Source of the DNA: Scybalenecus merdavium | GTDB taxonomy: Bacteria > Bacillota > Clostridia > Oscillospirales > Acutalibacteraceae | Direction: 5' to 3' | DNA: 53,757 nucleotides | Assembly: GCA_018714405.1 (NCBI GenBank) | Contig: DVNM01000016.1 | Location: 1 to 53,757 of the forward strand | Part shown: positions 8,077-15,856 of the stretch, in pieces | Numbering within the stretch: position 1 is the stretch's first letter | Layout of the letters: each line of letters starts with the position of its first letter | Program-made: the position numbers and the translations under genes | Notes under the pieces: model-generated | The model's input: only the letters and a program-made list of their open reading frames with translations | Database searches by the model: none | What the model was told of the DNA's origin: nothing

Positions 8077-9516
8077 ATGAAGAAGTATCTATCCGTACTG
8101 CTTGCCGTCATGCTCCTGTTTTTACTATCTGCCTGCACGGGCAATACAGACGCACAAACAGACGCGGTGCCCGACACAAGCGCCTATGTGCCGGTCGGTT
8201 CGGTTTGGTTTGAATGGGACAGTTATAAAATCTATTCCAGTTACGAAGACCCAAATGAACCGGAGCCGGAGACGAGCGAAGACGAAGAAGGCACGACAAA
8301 CGGCACAAACACAGTGCCGGATACACAGGAAGACAATAAACGCTTGGGGCTTTTTGACTGCTCTGAAGAAAAGCCCAGGTTTATTGCCAATGTGCCCAGT
8401 CTGGAACAATTTGCAATCAGTCAGAAATACGGCCAATTTTACACCTGGGAAACGGCTGCGGCGCAGAATCAGCAAAGTACCGATGCAAACGGCTACAGTG
8501 TTCGCAAATACGACTATACGCTGAGCTGCTATTCGCTTGCCGTGCCGCGCATTGCAAAGGACCGGCCCGACTACACCCCGCTCAGATGGAGTAAAACGAT
8601 CTACGGCATTGACAAGATCACCGACCGGCTTTGGTGGAACGACACGACCCTTTTTGTGCGCACAGAACGGGAGTACCTGGGTGACAACAGACCGGAAAAC
8701 CCGGACTACCAACATGCCTATGCGATCTCCCTTTCCGGCCAGGGTAACCGCACCGCTTTTGAAGAGATCAGCGAAGCGGACATCCCCTACGCGATACCGG
8801 AAATCGACTTTGACGCCGTCGATCAGAAGATCCGCAGCAGCTGCACCGCGCAGGACGGTGTTGTTGGTGCCATGGGCTTTGCAGACTGCGAAATAACGGC
8901 AAATGGCCAACTGCGTAAACTGAATATCCCGCTCTATATTTATAAAGGCAGAAAAGATTACAATGATTATTGGTATCCATCCGAAGCGGAAATACGTATT
9001 ACACCGTATGGGCCCATTGTTCTAAGCGGTGATTATGTAGATGAAGATGTGCCATTTTATGAGTCTAAGTCTTATGAAAAATACGCTGTGCACAAAACAG
9101 ACCCGCTTGAAAACTGGGGACTGAATGATTTGTCACAAACGCTTAACAATACCAAGCAGTTTTGCGAAAATGCACAGGATATTATAGCGTATGCACAAAA
9201 AGAGCCCTTGTTTTACAACCTCTTTTTTAATCGTTATCCAGCTGACAATAACAGTTCGGGAAATTATGGCATGGGAAGAATTGAGAAATATACAAAAAGC
9301 ATAGAAAATGGAACGATGCAGTCTTTACGCTTATCTGCAAACGGTGTACAGAAAATCAAAGCATTCCGTGCGGACTCTGGTATGTATCAATTTTTCATTC
9401 TGCTACCACAATATCCAAAAGGAACAATTGATGCAAAAGATATTTATACAACCGATATTCCATCCATGCAGCAAACAGACTGCGCCTACCCGATCCAAAT
9501 TGAAATTGCAAAGTAA
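8077..9516 (+). CDS. Lipoprotein of unknown function
   Basis: A 479-residue lipoprotein. The signal peptide ends in a lipobox (LLSAC, Cys about 21), followed by a Thr/Asp/Glu-rich linker with an acidic segment (about 60-85). The rest is rich in Tyr, Asp and Asn and looks like a globular extracytoplasmic domain, but I do not recognise the family. GGAGG at about 8064 places the start at 8077. The base composition changes inside the gene: from about 8930 onward codons are clearly richer in A/T than before, as if the 3' part had another origin. The gene follows a terminator and is 65 bp before the methyltransferase gene on the same strand. Confidence 0.72.
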   Translation: MKKYLSVLLAVMLLFLLSACTGNTDAQTDAVPDTSAYVPVGSVWFEWDSYKIYSSYEDPNEPEPETSEDEEGTTNGTNTVPDTQEDNKRLGLFDCSEEKPRFIANVPSLEQFAISQKYGQFYTWETAAAQNQQSTDANGYSVRKYDYTLSCYSLAVPRIAKDRPDYTPLRWSKTIYGIDKITDRLWWNDTTLFVRTEREYLGDNRPENPDYQHAYAISLSGQGNRTAFEEISEADIPYAIPEIDFDAVDQKIRSSCTAQDGVVGAMGFADCEITANGQLRKLNIPLYIYKGRKDYNDYWYPSEAEIRITPYGPIVLSGDYVDEDVPFYESKSYEKYAVHKTDPLENWGLNDLSQTLNNTKQFCENAQDIIAYAQKEPLFYNLFFNRYPADNNSSGNYGMGRIEKYTKSIENGTMQSLRLSANGVQKIKAFRADSGMYQFFILLPQYPKGTIDAKDIYTTDIPSMQQTDCAYPIQIEIAK

Positions 9517-9581
9517 CACAAAGAGCATTTCAAGCAACAACTTCTTAAATGAAATGGCAAAATTTTGCAGGAGGCGTCTTT

Positions 9582-10178
9582 ATGCAAAATACAACGCTAA
9601 AATGGTATAAAGAAAATGCAGACAAATTTTTAAAGCAGTCTTTAACGGTCGACATGACTGCGCTTTACAAAGCTTTCTTAAAATACGTTGCGCCCGGCGG
9701 TAAAATCATGGACCTTGGGTGCGGCAGCGGTGTGGCAAGCCTGTATTTTATCCAGAACGGGTTTGACGCACTGCCGGTAGACGGGTGCAGGGAAATGTGC
9801 GAGGCCGCCACAAAACTTACCGGCCGTCAGGCGCGCAACATCTTATTTGATGAACTGGATTACGAAAACGAATTTGACGGTATCTGGGCCTGTTCGTCGC
9901 TGCTGCACGTTCCTAAAAAGGAAATGTCAAAAATTTTAACATTAATAAAATACGCGTTAAAAGAGGGCGGCATTCTCTATGCATCTTACAAATACGGCGA
10001 AAAGGAGCGCAAAAAGAACGGGCGCTCCTTCTCCGATTACACAGAAGAAGCACTAAAAGCTCTTGTGCACGAAGTCGGCGGACTGCAGATCCTGGACCTT
10101 TGGGTCACAAATGACGCGCGCCCGCAAAAGGCAAACGAAAAATGGGTGAATGTGATCTGCAAAAAAGCAACCAGATAA
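9582..10178 (+). CDS. Class I SAM-dependent methyltransferase
   Basis: A 198-residue methyltransferase. Motif I is MDLGCGSGVA (about residues 42-51), binding S-adenosylmethionine; an acidic residue at the end of strand 2 (LPVDGC) and the post-motif segment FDGIWACSSLLHVP fit the TehB/UbiE-like class I fold. The substrate is unknown; close relatives of this size methylate small molecules or confer tellurite resistance. I chose the ATG at 9582 rather than an ATG 11 codons upstream because GGAGG lies eight bases before it. The gene is convergent with the HAD phosphatase, with only ten bases between the stops and no terminator. Confidence 0.87.
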   Translation: MQNTTLKWYKENADKFLKQSLTVDMTALYKAFLKYVAPGGKIMDLGCGSGVASLYFIQNGFDALPVDGCREMCEAATKLTGRQARNILFDELDYENEFDGIWACSSLLHVPKKEMSKILTLIKYALKEGGILYASYKYGEKERKKNGRSFSDYTEEALKALVHEVGGLQILDLWVTNDARPQKANEKWVNVICKKATR

Positions 10179-10188
10179 CCAGATTTAT

Positions 10189-10869
10189 TTAAAATACGTT
10201 TAAAATAGAGGACAAGGCATCAAAGCACCAATGAGCCTCTGTATGCAATCCACTGTGTACCAAGACTGTCTGCATACCGGCTTCTTTACCGCCGTATACA
10301 TCGGCTTTCAGACTGTCCCCTACCATTATGTGCCGGTGTGCATCCGGATAAAACTGCCGCGCCAGATCAAAAATTTCCCGGCGCGGCTTATCATATCCCA
10401 CAACACCGGACACAACAAAGCCGTCAAAATGCGGCGCAAGACCAAGGAGGCGCACTAATTCCTCCAAATCCGGGTGATTATTAGAAAGCAGGATATGACA
10501 GTCTCCTCGCGCTTTAAGCGCCTGCAAAACAGGCTGTGCATCTTCATACACAACATAATTTGCCGGATTTAAAATATGTGCACGCACACGATGCGCGGCC
10601 TTCCGGGCTGTCTTCACAGGCACGCCAAGCGAAAAATATATGTGACAAAAGTAACTGTACATTTTCGCCCACCAGTTTTCGCCTGTCTCTTTTGTATGGT
10701 CCGCGTCAGGCGTGTGCCACGGAAAACCGTGCGCCATATACGCGCGAATCTGTTCAAATGTAACTGTACCGGCACTATCCGCTTCCTGTAACGCGCGCCA
10801 TACACATGAGCTCCAAAGAGGCCCACTGTGAACAAGCGTACCATCAAAATCCCAGTAAAATACCGTCAT
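10189..10869 (-). CDS. HAD-superfamily hydrolase
   Basis: A 226-residue haloacid-dehalogenase-type phosphatase. Motif I is YWDFDGTLVHS near the N-terminus (nucleophile and acid/base Asp pair), motif II is HILLSNNHPD, the motif III lysine is in GYDKPRREIF, and motif IV is HIMVGDSLKADVYGG. The helical cap between motifs I and II is typical of the phosphoglycolate phosphatase-like group. The substrate is unknown, probably a small phosphorylated metabolite. The start at 10869 has AAAGGA upstream; two earlier in-frame ATGs lack a site. The promoter at 10933-10961 fits. Confidence 0.88.
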   Translation of the reverse strand: MTVFYWDFDGTLVHSGPLWSSCVWRALQEADSAGTVTFEQIRAYMAHGFPWHTPDADHTKETGENWWAKMYSYFCHIYFSLGVPVKTARKAAHRVRAHILNPANYVVYEDAQPVLQALKARGDCHILLSNNHPDLEELVRLLGLAPHFDGFVVSGVVGYDKPRREIFDLARQFYPDAHRHIMVGDSLKADVYGGKEAGMQTVLVHSGLHTEAHWCFDALSSILNVF

Positions 10870-10932
10870 TCTGCTTTCCTTTCGCATTATAAAATCCAAC
10901 TCCGCAATTCTTAAAAAAGCGGGCACAGTAAT

Positions 10933-10961
10933 ATTTTAACATGCTGCACATAATGTTGCAA
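10933..10961 (-). promoter_or_regulatory. Promoter of the HAD hydrolase
   Basis: TTGCAA (10961-10956), 17-bp spacer, TAAAAT (10938-10933) with an extended -10 TG. It lies about 65 bases upstream of the ATG at 10869. Confidence 0.55.
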
Positions 10962-11121
10962 CTCGCTGCATGGAGCGGGACACGGCAAATGTTTTGCAGC
11001 GGACAAAACACCGTTTTCACCGTGTATTTTAATATCTCCCTTTCCATAACAATATAAATAGAAGACGCCAAATACCCATTCAAACGCTTCCTGTTCAGCA
11101 CTGCAGTACTATTGCAGTACT

Positions 11122-11172
11122 AAAACAAAAACACCCGGCATATTCGGCTAACATGCCAAATATGCCGGGTGT
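11122..11172 (-). terminator. Terminator of the NUDIX gene
   Basis: A 14-bp stem (ACACCCGGCATATT / AATATGCCGGGTGT) followed on the minus strand by a T-rich tail. It lies 18 bp after the NUDIX stop codon. Confidence 0.88.
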
Positions 11173-11190
11173 CTTTGCAAAATACACAAA

Positions 11191-11661
11191 TCAGTAAATT
11201 TCTTTTTTATAACCGTCTTTTGTGCGCTTATAACAAAACTCACTGCGGTCGTCGCGTTCAAAAATTTCTACCATTTCCACAAAATCAGAAGCCAGTTTGT
11301 ACTGGTTCAGCGCATCCCTTTTGATCCAGAAAACTTCGCCTTCTGCAGAGGACTTTAACTGACCGCTGTAGTGATCGGTTTTAAAAAACAACACGATATA
11401 CCGTTTTCTTTTGCCGGTAGGCCAGCATTTAACGCCGCACAAAACAGGATTTTCAATTTTCAGCCCCGTTTCCTCATAGACCTCCCGAATCACGGACTCG
11501 GTAAAAGATTCCCCTTCTTCCACATGACCGCCCGGGAAAGTAAGGCCGGGCCAATTCTTATTCACCCTGTCCTGAACAAGGATTTTGTCGCCGTCGTAGA
11601 CCATGCACATATTGGTCAATACGCATGTATAATTTTCATTTTTCTTGAACAAATCCAACAC
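11191..11661 (-). CDS. NUDIX hydrolase
   Basis: A 156-residue NUDIX protein with a complete Nudix box, GHVEEGESFTESVIREVYEE then TGL (about residues 44-66), which coordinates Mg2+ and cleaves nucleoside-diphosphate-linked substrates. The preceding NWPGLTFPGG is typical of the 8-oxo-dGTP diphosphatase-like group, so a house-cleaning role is likely, but the exact substrate is not certain. The start is a GTG at 11661 with only a weak GGGGGC upstream, right after the terminator of the tRNA-Leu gene; no better in-frame start exists before the Nudix box. It may be transcribed by read-through from the tRNA promoter. Confidence 0.88.
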   Translation of the reverse strand: MLDLFKKNENYTCVLTNMCMVYDGDKILVQDRVNKNWPGLTFPGGHVEEGESFTESVIREVYEETGLKIENPVLCGVKCWPTGKRKRYIVLFFKTDHYSGQLKSSAEGEVFWIKRDALNQYKLASDFVEMVEIFERDDRSEFCYKRTKDGYKKEIY

Positions 11662-11670
11662 GGCTAAGCC

Positions 11671-11711
11671 CCCAAAAAGGAAAAAAGAAAAGCCGCTGTG
11701 AAAACAGCGGC
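11671..11711 (-). terminator. Terminator downstream of tRNA-Leu
   Basis: GCCGCTGT-TTTC-ACAGCGGC followed by a long T-rich tail on the minus strand, immediately after the tRNA 3' end and ahead of the NUDIX start. Confidence 0.85.
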
Positions 11712-11712
11712 C

Positions 11713-11796
11713 TGGTGCGAGAGACGGGACTTGAACCCGTACGGGAGTACCACACGCCCCTCAAACGTGCGCGTCTGCCGATTCCGCCACTCTCGC
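11713..11796 (-). tRNA. tRNA-Leu (anticodon GAG)
   Basis: An 84-nt class II tRNA with encoded CCA. The acceptor GCGAGAG pairs with CTCTCGC, the D arm has GGCGGAATCGG, the anticodon loop is TTGAGGG giving GAG (reads CTC and CTT), a long variable arm follows, and the T arm is GGGTTCAAGTCCC. A perfect promoter lies 15 bp upstream and a strong terminator directly downstream. Confidence 0.96.
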
Positions 11797-11810
11797 TTGC
11801 AACGATATGA

Positions 11811-11839
11811 ATTATAGCAAAGCAAGGCTGAAAAGTCAA
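11811..11839 (-). promoter_or_regulatory. Promoter of tRNA-Leu
   Basis: TTGACT (11839-11834), 17-bp spacer, TATAAT (11816-11811), 15 bp from the mature tRNA 5' end. Confidence 0.85.
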
Positions 11840-11892
11840 GTCTTTTTTAGAACTTTTTGCCGCCGAAAATGCGGCAGGTACGCATAGCGAAC

Positions 11893-12540
11893 TTAAAACA
11901 ATTTGGGAATGTAGGATGGATCGTCAATGATGACAGACGGCTCTTCCTTGAACAGTTCATCGAACTTGCGAAAGCCCCAGGTAACGCCTACCGCCTCGAT
12001 GCCGGCATTTTTAGCCGTCTGCATGTCCACAGATGTGTCGCCGAAATAAACCGCCTCCTGCGCCGTGCAGCCAAGCGCATCGAGCGCACGGCGCGGCATG
12101 GCCGGGTCAGGCTTGGTGGGCACGCCGTCTACCTGGCCGATGATCGCATCAAAATAGTTTTCGCCGAAGAAATGGTCTAAGATACCGATCGCCGAAGCCT
12201 GCACTTTATTGGTGCATACGGCCACTTTAATGCCCTTTTCCTTAATGGTATCGATCGCGTCTTGGATACCGTCGTAAGGGCGGGTCTTATTCAGCTTATT
12301 GCGGTCGTAATACTCCATAAAGACCCGGTAGGCCTCCTCCAGCTGCTCCGCCGGGATACGGCCGCGGAATACACGCTCCACCAGCTTGCGGTTACCGTTG
12401 CCGACCATATATTTATAGTCATCATAGCTCCAGGCATCGTCAATGCCATAATGCTTCAGTGTGTAATTGCCGGCATCACCGAGATCCTCGATCGTGTTGA
12501 TCAGCGTGCCGTCCAAATCAAAAATTGCACATTTAACCAT
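11893..12540 (-). CDS. HAD-superfamily phosphatase, phosphoglycolate phosphatase-like
   Basis: A 215-residue HAD phosphatase of the Gph type. Motif I is AIFDLDGTLINT, motif II is VAVCTNK, the motif III lysine is in PTKPDPAMPRRAL and motif IV is VYFGDTSVDMQTAKNAG; a helical cap of about 60 residues separates motifs I and II. Phosphoglycolate phosphatases clear 2-phosphoglycolate formed in DNA repair; sugar-phosphate activity is also common in this group. The ATG at 12540 has AAGGGTG correctly spaced, while the GTG at 12549 overlaps that site. The start overlaps the stop of the GNAT gene by 8 bp, which suggests translational coupling. It is the last gene of the run that starts with potA. Confidence 0.88.
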   Translation of the reverse strand: MVKCAIFDLDGTLINTIEDLGDAGNYTLKHYGIDDAWSYDDYKYMVGNGNRKLVERVFRGRIPAEQLEEAYRVFMEYYDRNKLNKTRPYDGIQDAIDTIKEKGIKVAVCTNKVQASAIGILDHFFGENYFDAIIGQVDGVPTKPDPAMPRRALDALGCTAQEAVYFGDTSVDMQTAKNAGIEAVGVTWGFRKFDELFKEEPSVIIDDPSYIPKLF

Positions 12541-13141
12541 GTTTTTCACCCTTTTTGCCGAGTTTCAGGCCATGTTGCATAACCTGCTGCACAGCCTTTT
12601 CATCTGCATAATAATAAACCGCGCCGTGTGTCAGCTGCTTTCTTTTTTCGGCGCCGAAACGTTCCAGAAAACGACTGCCGCCTACCGAGACAACACAGCC
12701 GCCGACAGACGTGATCGTATTTCCGGCATCGTTTTTCGCGTGCAGAAAGTCATATAAGCCACTGCTTAAAGTGACCGCCGCCTCTTTGCCGCGGAAATCC
12801 GGTGCAACAGCAACAGACAAAATAAAAATGTCGTTGCGCCCGCCGGTTTGATAATCTGCCATCTCGGCCGGCAGAATGTCGTCGTCGCGCATCTGCACAT
12901 AGGCCGGCGAAGTCATTTGGCGGTACATCGTTTGGGCCATGGGGAAAAAGTTGACATAACCGGCCAGCGTCTCGCCGGCATACATCAGCAAAAGCGAATC
13001 CGGCAGACGCAAAAAGCGGCGCGTTAAATTTTCTTCTTTGCCGACATAATGCGGCGGATAGACAAGGCAGTCGAGTGCGCGCACCTGCTTGATAACAGAT
13101 GCGTCGCACGCCGAGCCCTCTACAATTTTAAATTTGCTCAT
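12533..13141 (-). CDS. GNAT-family-like N-acetyltransferase
   Basis: A 202-residue protein with features of a GNAT fold: strand-rich N-terminal half with a substrate region (LLLMYAGETLAGYVNFFPMA) and a central strand IFILSVAVAP followed by DFRGKEAAVTLSSG, the position of the acetyl-CoA-binding R/Q-x-x-G-x-G/A loop, although here the loop is degenerate (FRGKEAA). The acceptor is unknown. It lies 27 bp after potD and overlaps the HAD gene by 8 bp, so it is probably part of the polyamine operon; an acetyltransferase next to a polyamine importer could act on polyamines, but that is inference. Confidence 0.7.
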   Translation of the reverse strand: MSKFKIVEGSACDASVIKQVRALDCLVYPPHYVGKEENLTRRFLRLPDSLLLMYAGETLAGYVNFFPMAQTMYRQMTSPAYVQMRDDDILPAEMADYQTGGRNDIFILSVAVAPDFRGKEAAVTLSSGLYDFLHAKNDAGNTITSVGGCVVSVGGSRFLERFGAEKRKQLTHGAVYYYADEKAVQQVMQHGLKLGKKGEKHG

Positions 13142-13168
13142 AATACCATTGATACGCTAAATGTAAAA

Positions 13169-14233
13169 TCACTGTGTTTTGATTTTGAACCAAAGATCTG
13201 TGTAGTACTTTTCCGTATCGCTGCCAAGATATTTGAAAACGGACGAATTGTCGATCACGGACTGATCCGGGAAAATGGCTTTTTCCGACTGCACGTCAGC
13301 ATCCAGCGAATCGTACACAGCCTGATTCGGCGTGGAATAATAGATGTAGTCAAAGTTCATGGCAGCAATGTCTTCGCGGCACATGAAGTCCAGGAATTTT
13401 TCCGCGCTTTCCTTGTGCTGGCAGGTATTGGGAATGACCCAGGAATCCATCCAGATATTTGTACCCTCCTGCGGCACGGCATAGGCTACATTTTCATTTT
13501 CTTCAAAAGCCAGGTAAGCCTCGCCGTTATAGATCACAGCCATGGCGGCATTGCCGCTCGAAACCTTGTTGCGGGCGGCTTCGTCCAGCAGATAGGCCTG
13601 CACGAGCGATTTTTGCTCGATCAGCATGTTGGCGGCCTCGTCCAGTTCTGCCGTGTTGGTCGTGTTCAGGTCATAGCCCAGAACTTTCAGCGCCGGCAGC
13701 ATGGCGTCGCGCTCACTGTTCGGCATAATGATCTGGTCGGCAAAGCGTTCGTCGAACAGAACAGACCAGGACTGTACATCCTCGTCGCTGACCTTGGTGC
13801 GGTCGTAAAGAATGCCGACCGTGCCCCAGAAGTGCGGCACGGAATACTGCAGCTCGGGGTCAAAGCTTTTGCTCATTTTCTTGTAGGTGTCGCCGATATT
13901 GGCAAAATTCGGCACGTTGGCAAAATCGATCGGCAAAAGCAGGTCTTCCTGCAGCATTTTTTCAATGATATAGTCCGAAGCACAGATCAGATCATAATCA
14001 TTGGCGCCGGACGTAGCTTTGGCATACATATCCTCCGGTGCGGCATATTCCTCATACACAACTTCAATGCCGTATTCATCCTCAAACATGTCCACAATGT
14101 CCGGATCAAAATAGTCACCGTAAGCAAAGATATAGAGTTTTTCGCTGCCCGAAGAGCAGCCAGCAAATACAACTGTAAGCACGACCGCCAGCACCATCAC
14201 CAGCGCCGTGCCTTTGACCCACTTATTTTTCAT
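13169..14233 (-). CDS. potD: Spermidine/putrescine ABC transporter substrate-binding lipoprotein
   Basis: A 354-residue PotD-type binding protein. The signal ends in a lipobox (VVFAGC, Cys about 25). The mature N-terminus LYIFAYGDYFDPDIVDMFED and the region YDLICASDYIIEKMLQEDLL are characteristic of PotD/PotF, as is the Trp-Gly-Thr segment FWGTVGILYD. It captures polyamines outside the membrane and delivers them to PotB-PotC. The start at 14233 is set by AGGAGG ten bases upstream and overlaps the 3' end of potC by 11 bp, so the four pot genes form one operon. Longer in-frame starts inside potC are not supported. Confidence 0.95.
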   Translation of the reverse strand: MKNKWVKGTALVMVLAVVLTVVFAGCSSGSEKLYIFAYGDYFDPDIVDMFEDEYGIEVVYEEYAAPEDMYAKATSGANDYDLICASDYIIEKMLQEDLLLPIDFANVPNFANIGDTYKKMSKSFDPELQYSVPHFWGTVGILYDRTKVSDEDVQSWSVLFDERFADQIIMPNSERDAMLPALKVLGYDLNTTNTAELDEAANMLIEQKSLVQAYLLDEAARNKVSSGNAAMAVIYNGEAYLAFEENENVAYAVPQEGTNIWMDSWVIPNTCQHKESAEKFLDFMCREDIAAMNFDYIYYSTPNQAVYDSLDADVQSEKAIFPDQSVIDNSSVFKYLGSDTEKYYTDLWFKIKTQ

Positions 14234-15032
14234 ATGATTTTTTCCTCCTTTTATTTGAATCTGAACTGAGCATACCGCGGTTCGCAAGCAGCAGCACCAC
14301 CAGCACGGCCACAAACATCAGCGTGGACAGTGCGTAGTACTCCGGCTGGATGCCGCGGATGCGGTTGGTATAAATATTGGTTGAAATCGTGCTGATCTCG
14401 GAGCTGGACGTGAAATAGGTGATAATAAAGTCGTCCAGCGACAGTGTGATCGCCATCAAAAAGCTGGTAAGCACCGAGGGAAAAATATCCGGCAGGACCA
14501 CACGGAAAAACGCCTTGACCGGCGAAGCACCCAGGTCGAGCGCCGCTTCATAGGCGCTGTTGTGGCTGATGTGCATTTTCGGCAATACGTTTAAAATCAC
14601 ATACGGCAATGTCAGCGTAATGTGCGCAATGCCGACCGTTGCGGCACTGAGCCCGCCGAACAGGCGCACAAAAAGCAGCATCAGCGCAACACCCGTTACA
14701 ATATCTGCATTGAGCATTGGGATGTTGGAAACGCCGATGTAAAGCTTGCGCAGGTGTTTGTTCATGGACGAAATACCCACGCAGGCCGCCGTGCCGATCA
14801 CGGTAGAAATAAAGGCACTGGAAAGCGCCAGCACGATCGTGATCATGACCGAGCGCATCATGCTGTCGTCCGAAAAAAGATCGATATAATTGTCGAACGT
14901 AAAGCCGCCAAACTTGTAGGCCGAACGCGAATCATTAAAAGACAGCACAGCCATGACCGCCGGCGGAAGGTACAAAATCACAAAAATGATCGCAATATAA
15001 AATTTCTTGAAAAACGAGGCAACCTTTGTCAT
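14223..15032 (-). CDS. potC: Polyamine ABC transporter permease PotC
   Basis: A 269-residue permease with six predicted membrane helices. The cytoplasmic EAA loop EAALDLGASPVKAFFRVVLP (about 155-175) is where the ATPase docks. The N-terminal PPAVMAVLSFND segment is typical of PotC. It forms the channel with PotB. Its ATG shares one base with the potB stop (TAATG), indicating translational coupling. Confidence 0.95.
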   Translation of the reverse strand: MTKVASFFKKFYIAIIFVILYLPPAVMAVLSFNDSRSAYKFGGFTFDNYIDLFSDDSMMRSVMITIVLALSSAFISTVIGTAACVGISSMNKHLRKLYIGVSNIPMLNADIVTGVALMLLFVRLFGGLSAATVGIAHITLTLPYVILNVLPKMHISHNSAYEAALDLGASPVKAFFRVVLPDIFPSVLTSFLMAITLSLDDFIITYFTSSSEISTISTNIYTNRIRGIQPEYYALSTLMFVAVLVVLLLANRGMLSSDSNKRRKKSYEK

Positions 15033-15856
15033 TAAAGCATTACCCCCTCTTCCTGGTTTTTACTGCCGCCGGTCAAAAGCATGGTGACAACGACGAAAAC
15101 CATCAGCACAACGGCCTGCGCCGCACCGGTGCTGTAAAAGCCCTTTGTAAAATTCATTTCCACAATATTGCCGATCAAAAGCACCTTGCTGCCGCCGAGC
15201 ATTTCGGCAATGGCAAAGTCAGAAATGGACGGCACGAACACCATGGTGATGCCGCTGACGATGCCGGGCATCGAAAGCGGGAAAATGACCTTGCGCAGCA
15301 CGGTGAACCGGCTGGCGCCCAAATCCTCGGCCGCCTCGATGACCGAATGGTCAATGCGCGAAACGGCGTTGTAGATGGGCAGCACCATAAACGGGAAATA
15401 GTCGTAGACCATGCCGATCACGATCGCAGACGGTGTGGACAGCAGGCTCAGATTCGGCAGCCCGAAAAGCGACAGGATCTGGTTGAGCACGCCGTTGTCC
15501 TCCAGTAAAACGTTGATGGCAATGATCTGCAGCATAAAGTTCATCCACATGGGCAGAATGATAAAAAACACGATCAGCCCTTTTTTAGCGGTTTTTAGGC
15601 TGTTTAAAAACAGCGCCAAAGGATAAGCCAGCAAAAAACAAATGAGCGTACTGCACACGGAAATGCGCACAGTCATCCACAAAGCTTTTAAATTATTGGA
15701 ATCTGTGAACGCGGCCCGGAAATTTTCAAGCGTAAAGCTGCCGTCCGCTCCGACGAACGCATAGTAAAGCACAAAGCAAAGCGGCAGCAGGATAAAGCCG
15801 ATGATCCAGATGGTAAAGGGGCCGGACACAAGATACTTGCCCTTTCCCCTAAACAT
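15032..15856 (-). CDS. potB: Polyamine ABC transporter permease PotB
   Basis: A 274-residue permease with about six membrane helices and the EAA loop EAAEDLGASRFTVLRKVIFP (about 180-200). The segment LPLCFVLYYAFVGADGSFTLENF near the N-terminus is typical of PotB (first 20 residues quoted lie at about 20-42). It pairs with PotC to form the polyamine channel. The start ATG lies inside the last codons of potA (8-bp overlap) and the stop overlaps the potC start. Confidence 0.95.
   Translation of the reverse strand: MFRGKGKYLVSGPFTIWIIGFILLPLCFVLYYAFVGADGSFTLENFRAAFTDSNNLKALWMTVRISVCSTLICFLLAYPLALFLNSLKTAKKGLIVFFIILPMWMNFMLQIIAINVLLEDNGVLNQILSLFGLPNLSLLSTPSAIVIGMVYDYFPFMVLPIYNAVSRIDHSVIEAAEDLGASRFTVLRKVIFPLSMPGIVSGITMVFVPSISDFAIAEMLGGSKVLLIGNIVEMNFTKGFYSTGAAQAVVLMVFVVVTMLLTGGSKNQEEGVML

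Larger units (their letters stand above)
10870..11190. other. Intergenic region between HAD and NUDIX genes
   Basis: This 321-bp gap holds the HAD promoter, the NUDIX terminator and a short tandem duplication of TGCAGTACTA (11101-11121). An 85-codon minus-strand reading frame across it has no good ribosome-binding site and reads like non-coding sequence. I see no gene in it. Confidence 0.6.

Noticed and set aside
10844..11101. 85-codon minus-strand frame upstream of the HAD gene
   Set aside because: It overlaps the HAD promoter and start, lacks a ribosome-binding site and shows no protein-like pattern.
11850..11880. Stem TGCCGC/GCGGCA downstream of the HAD-GNAT genes
   Set aside because: As a terminator for the minus strand it is followed by A, not T, so it is not called.
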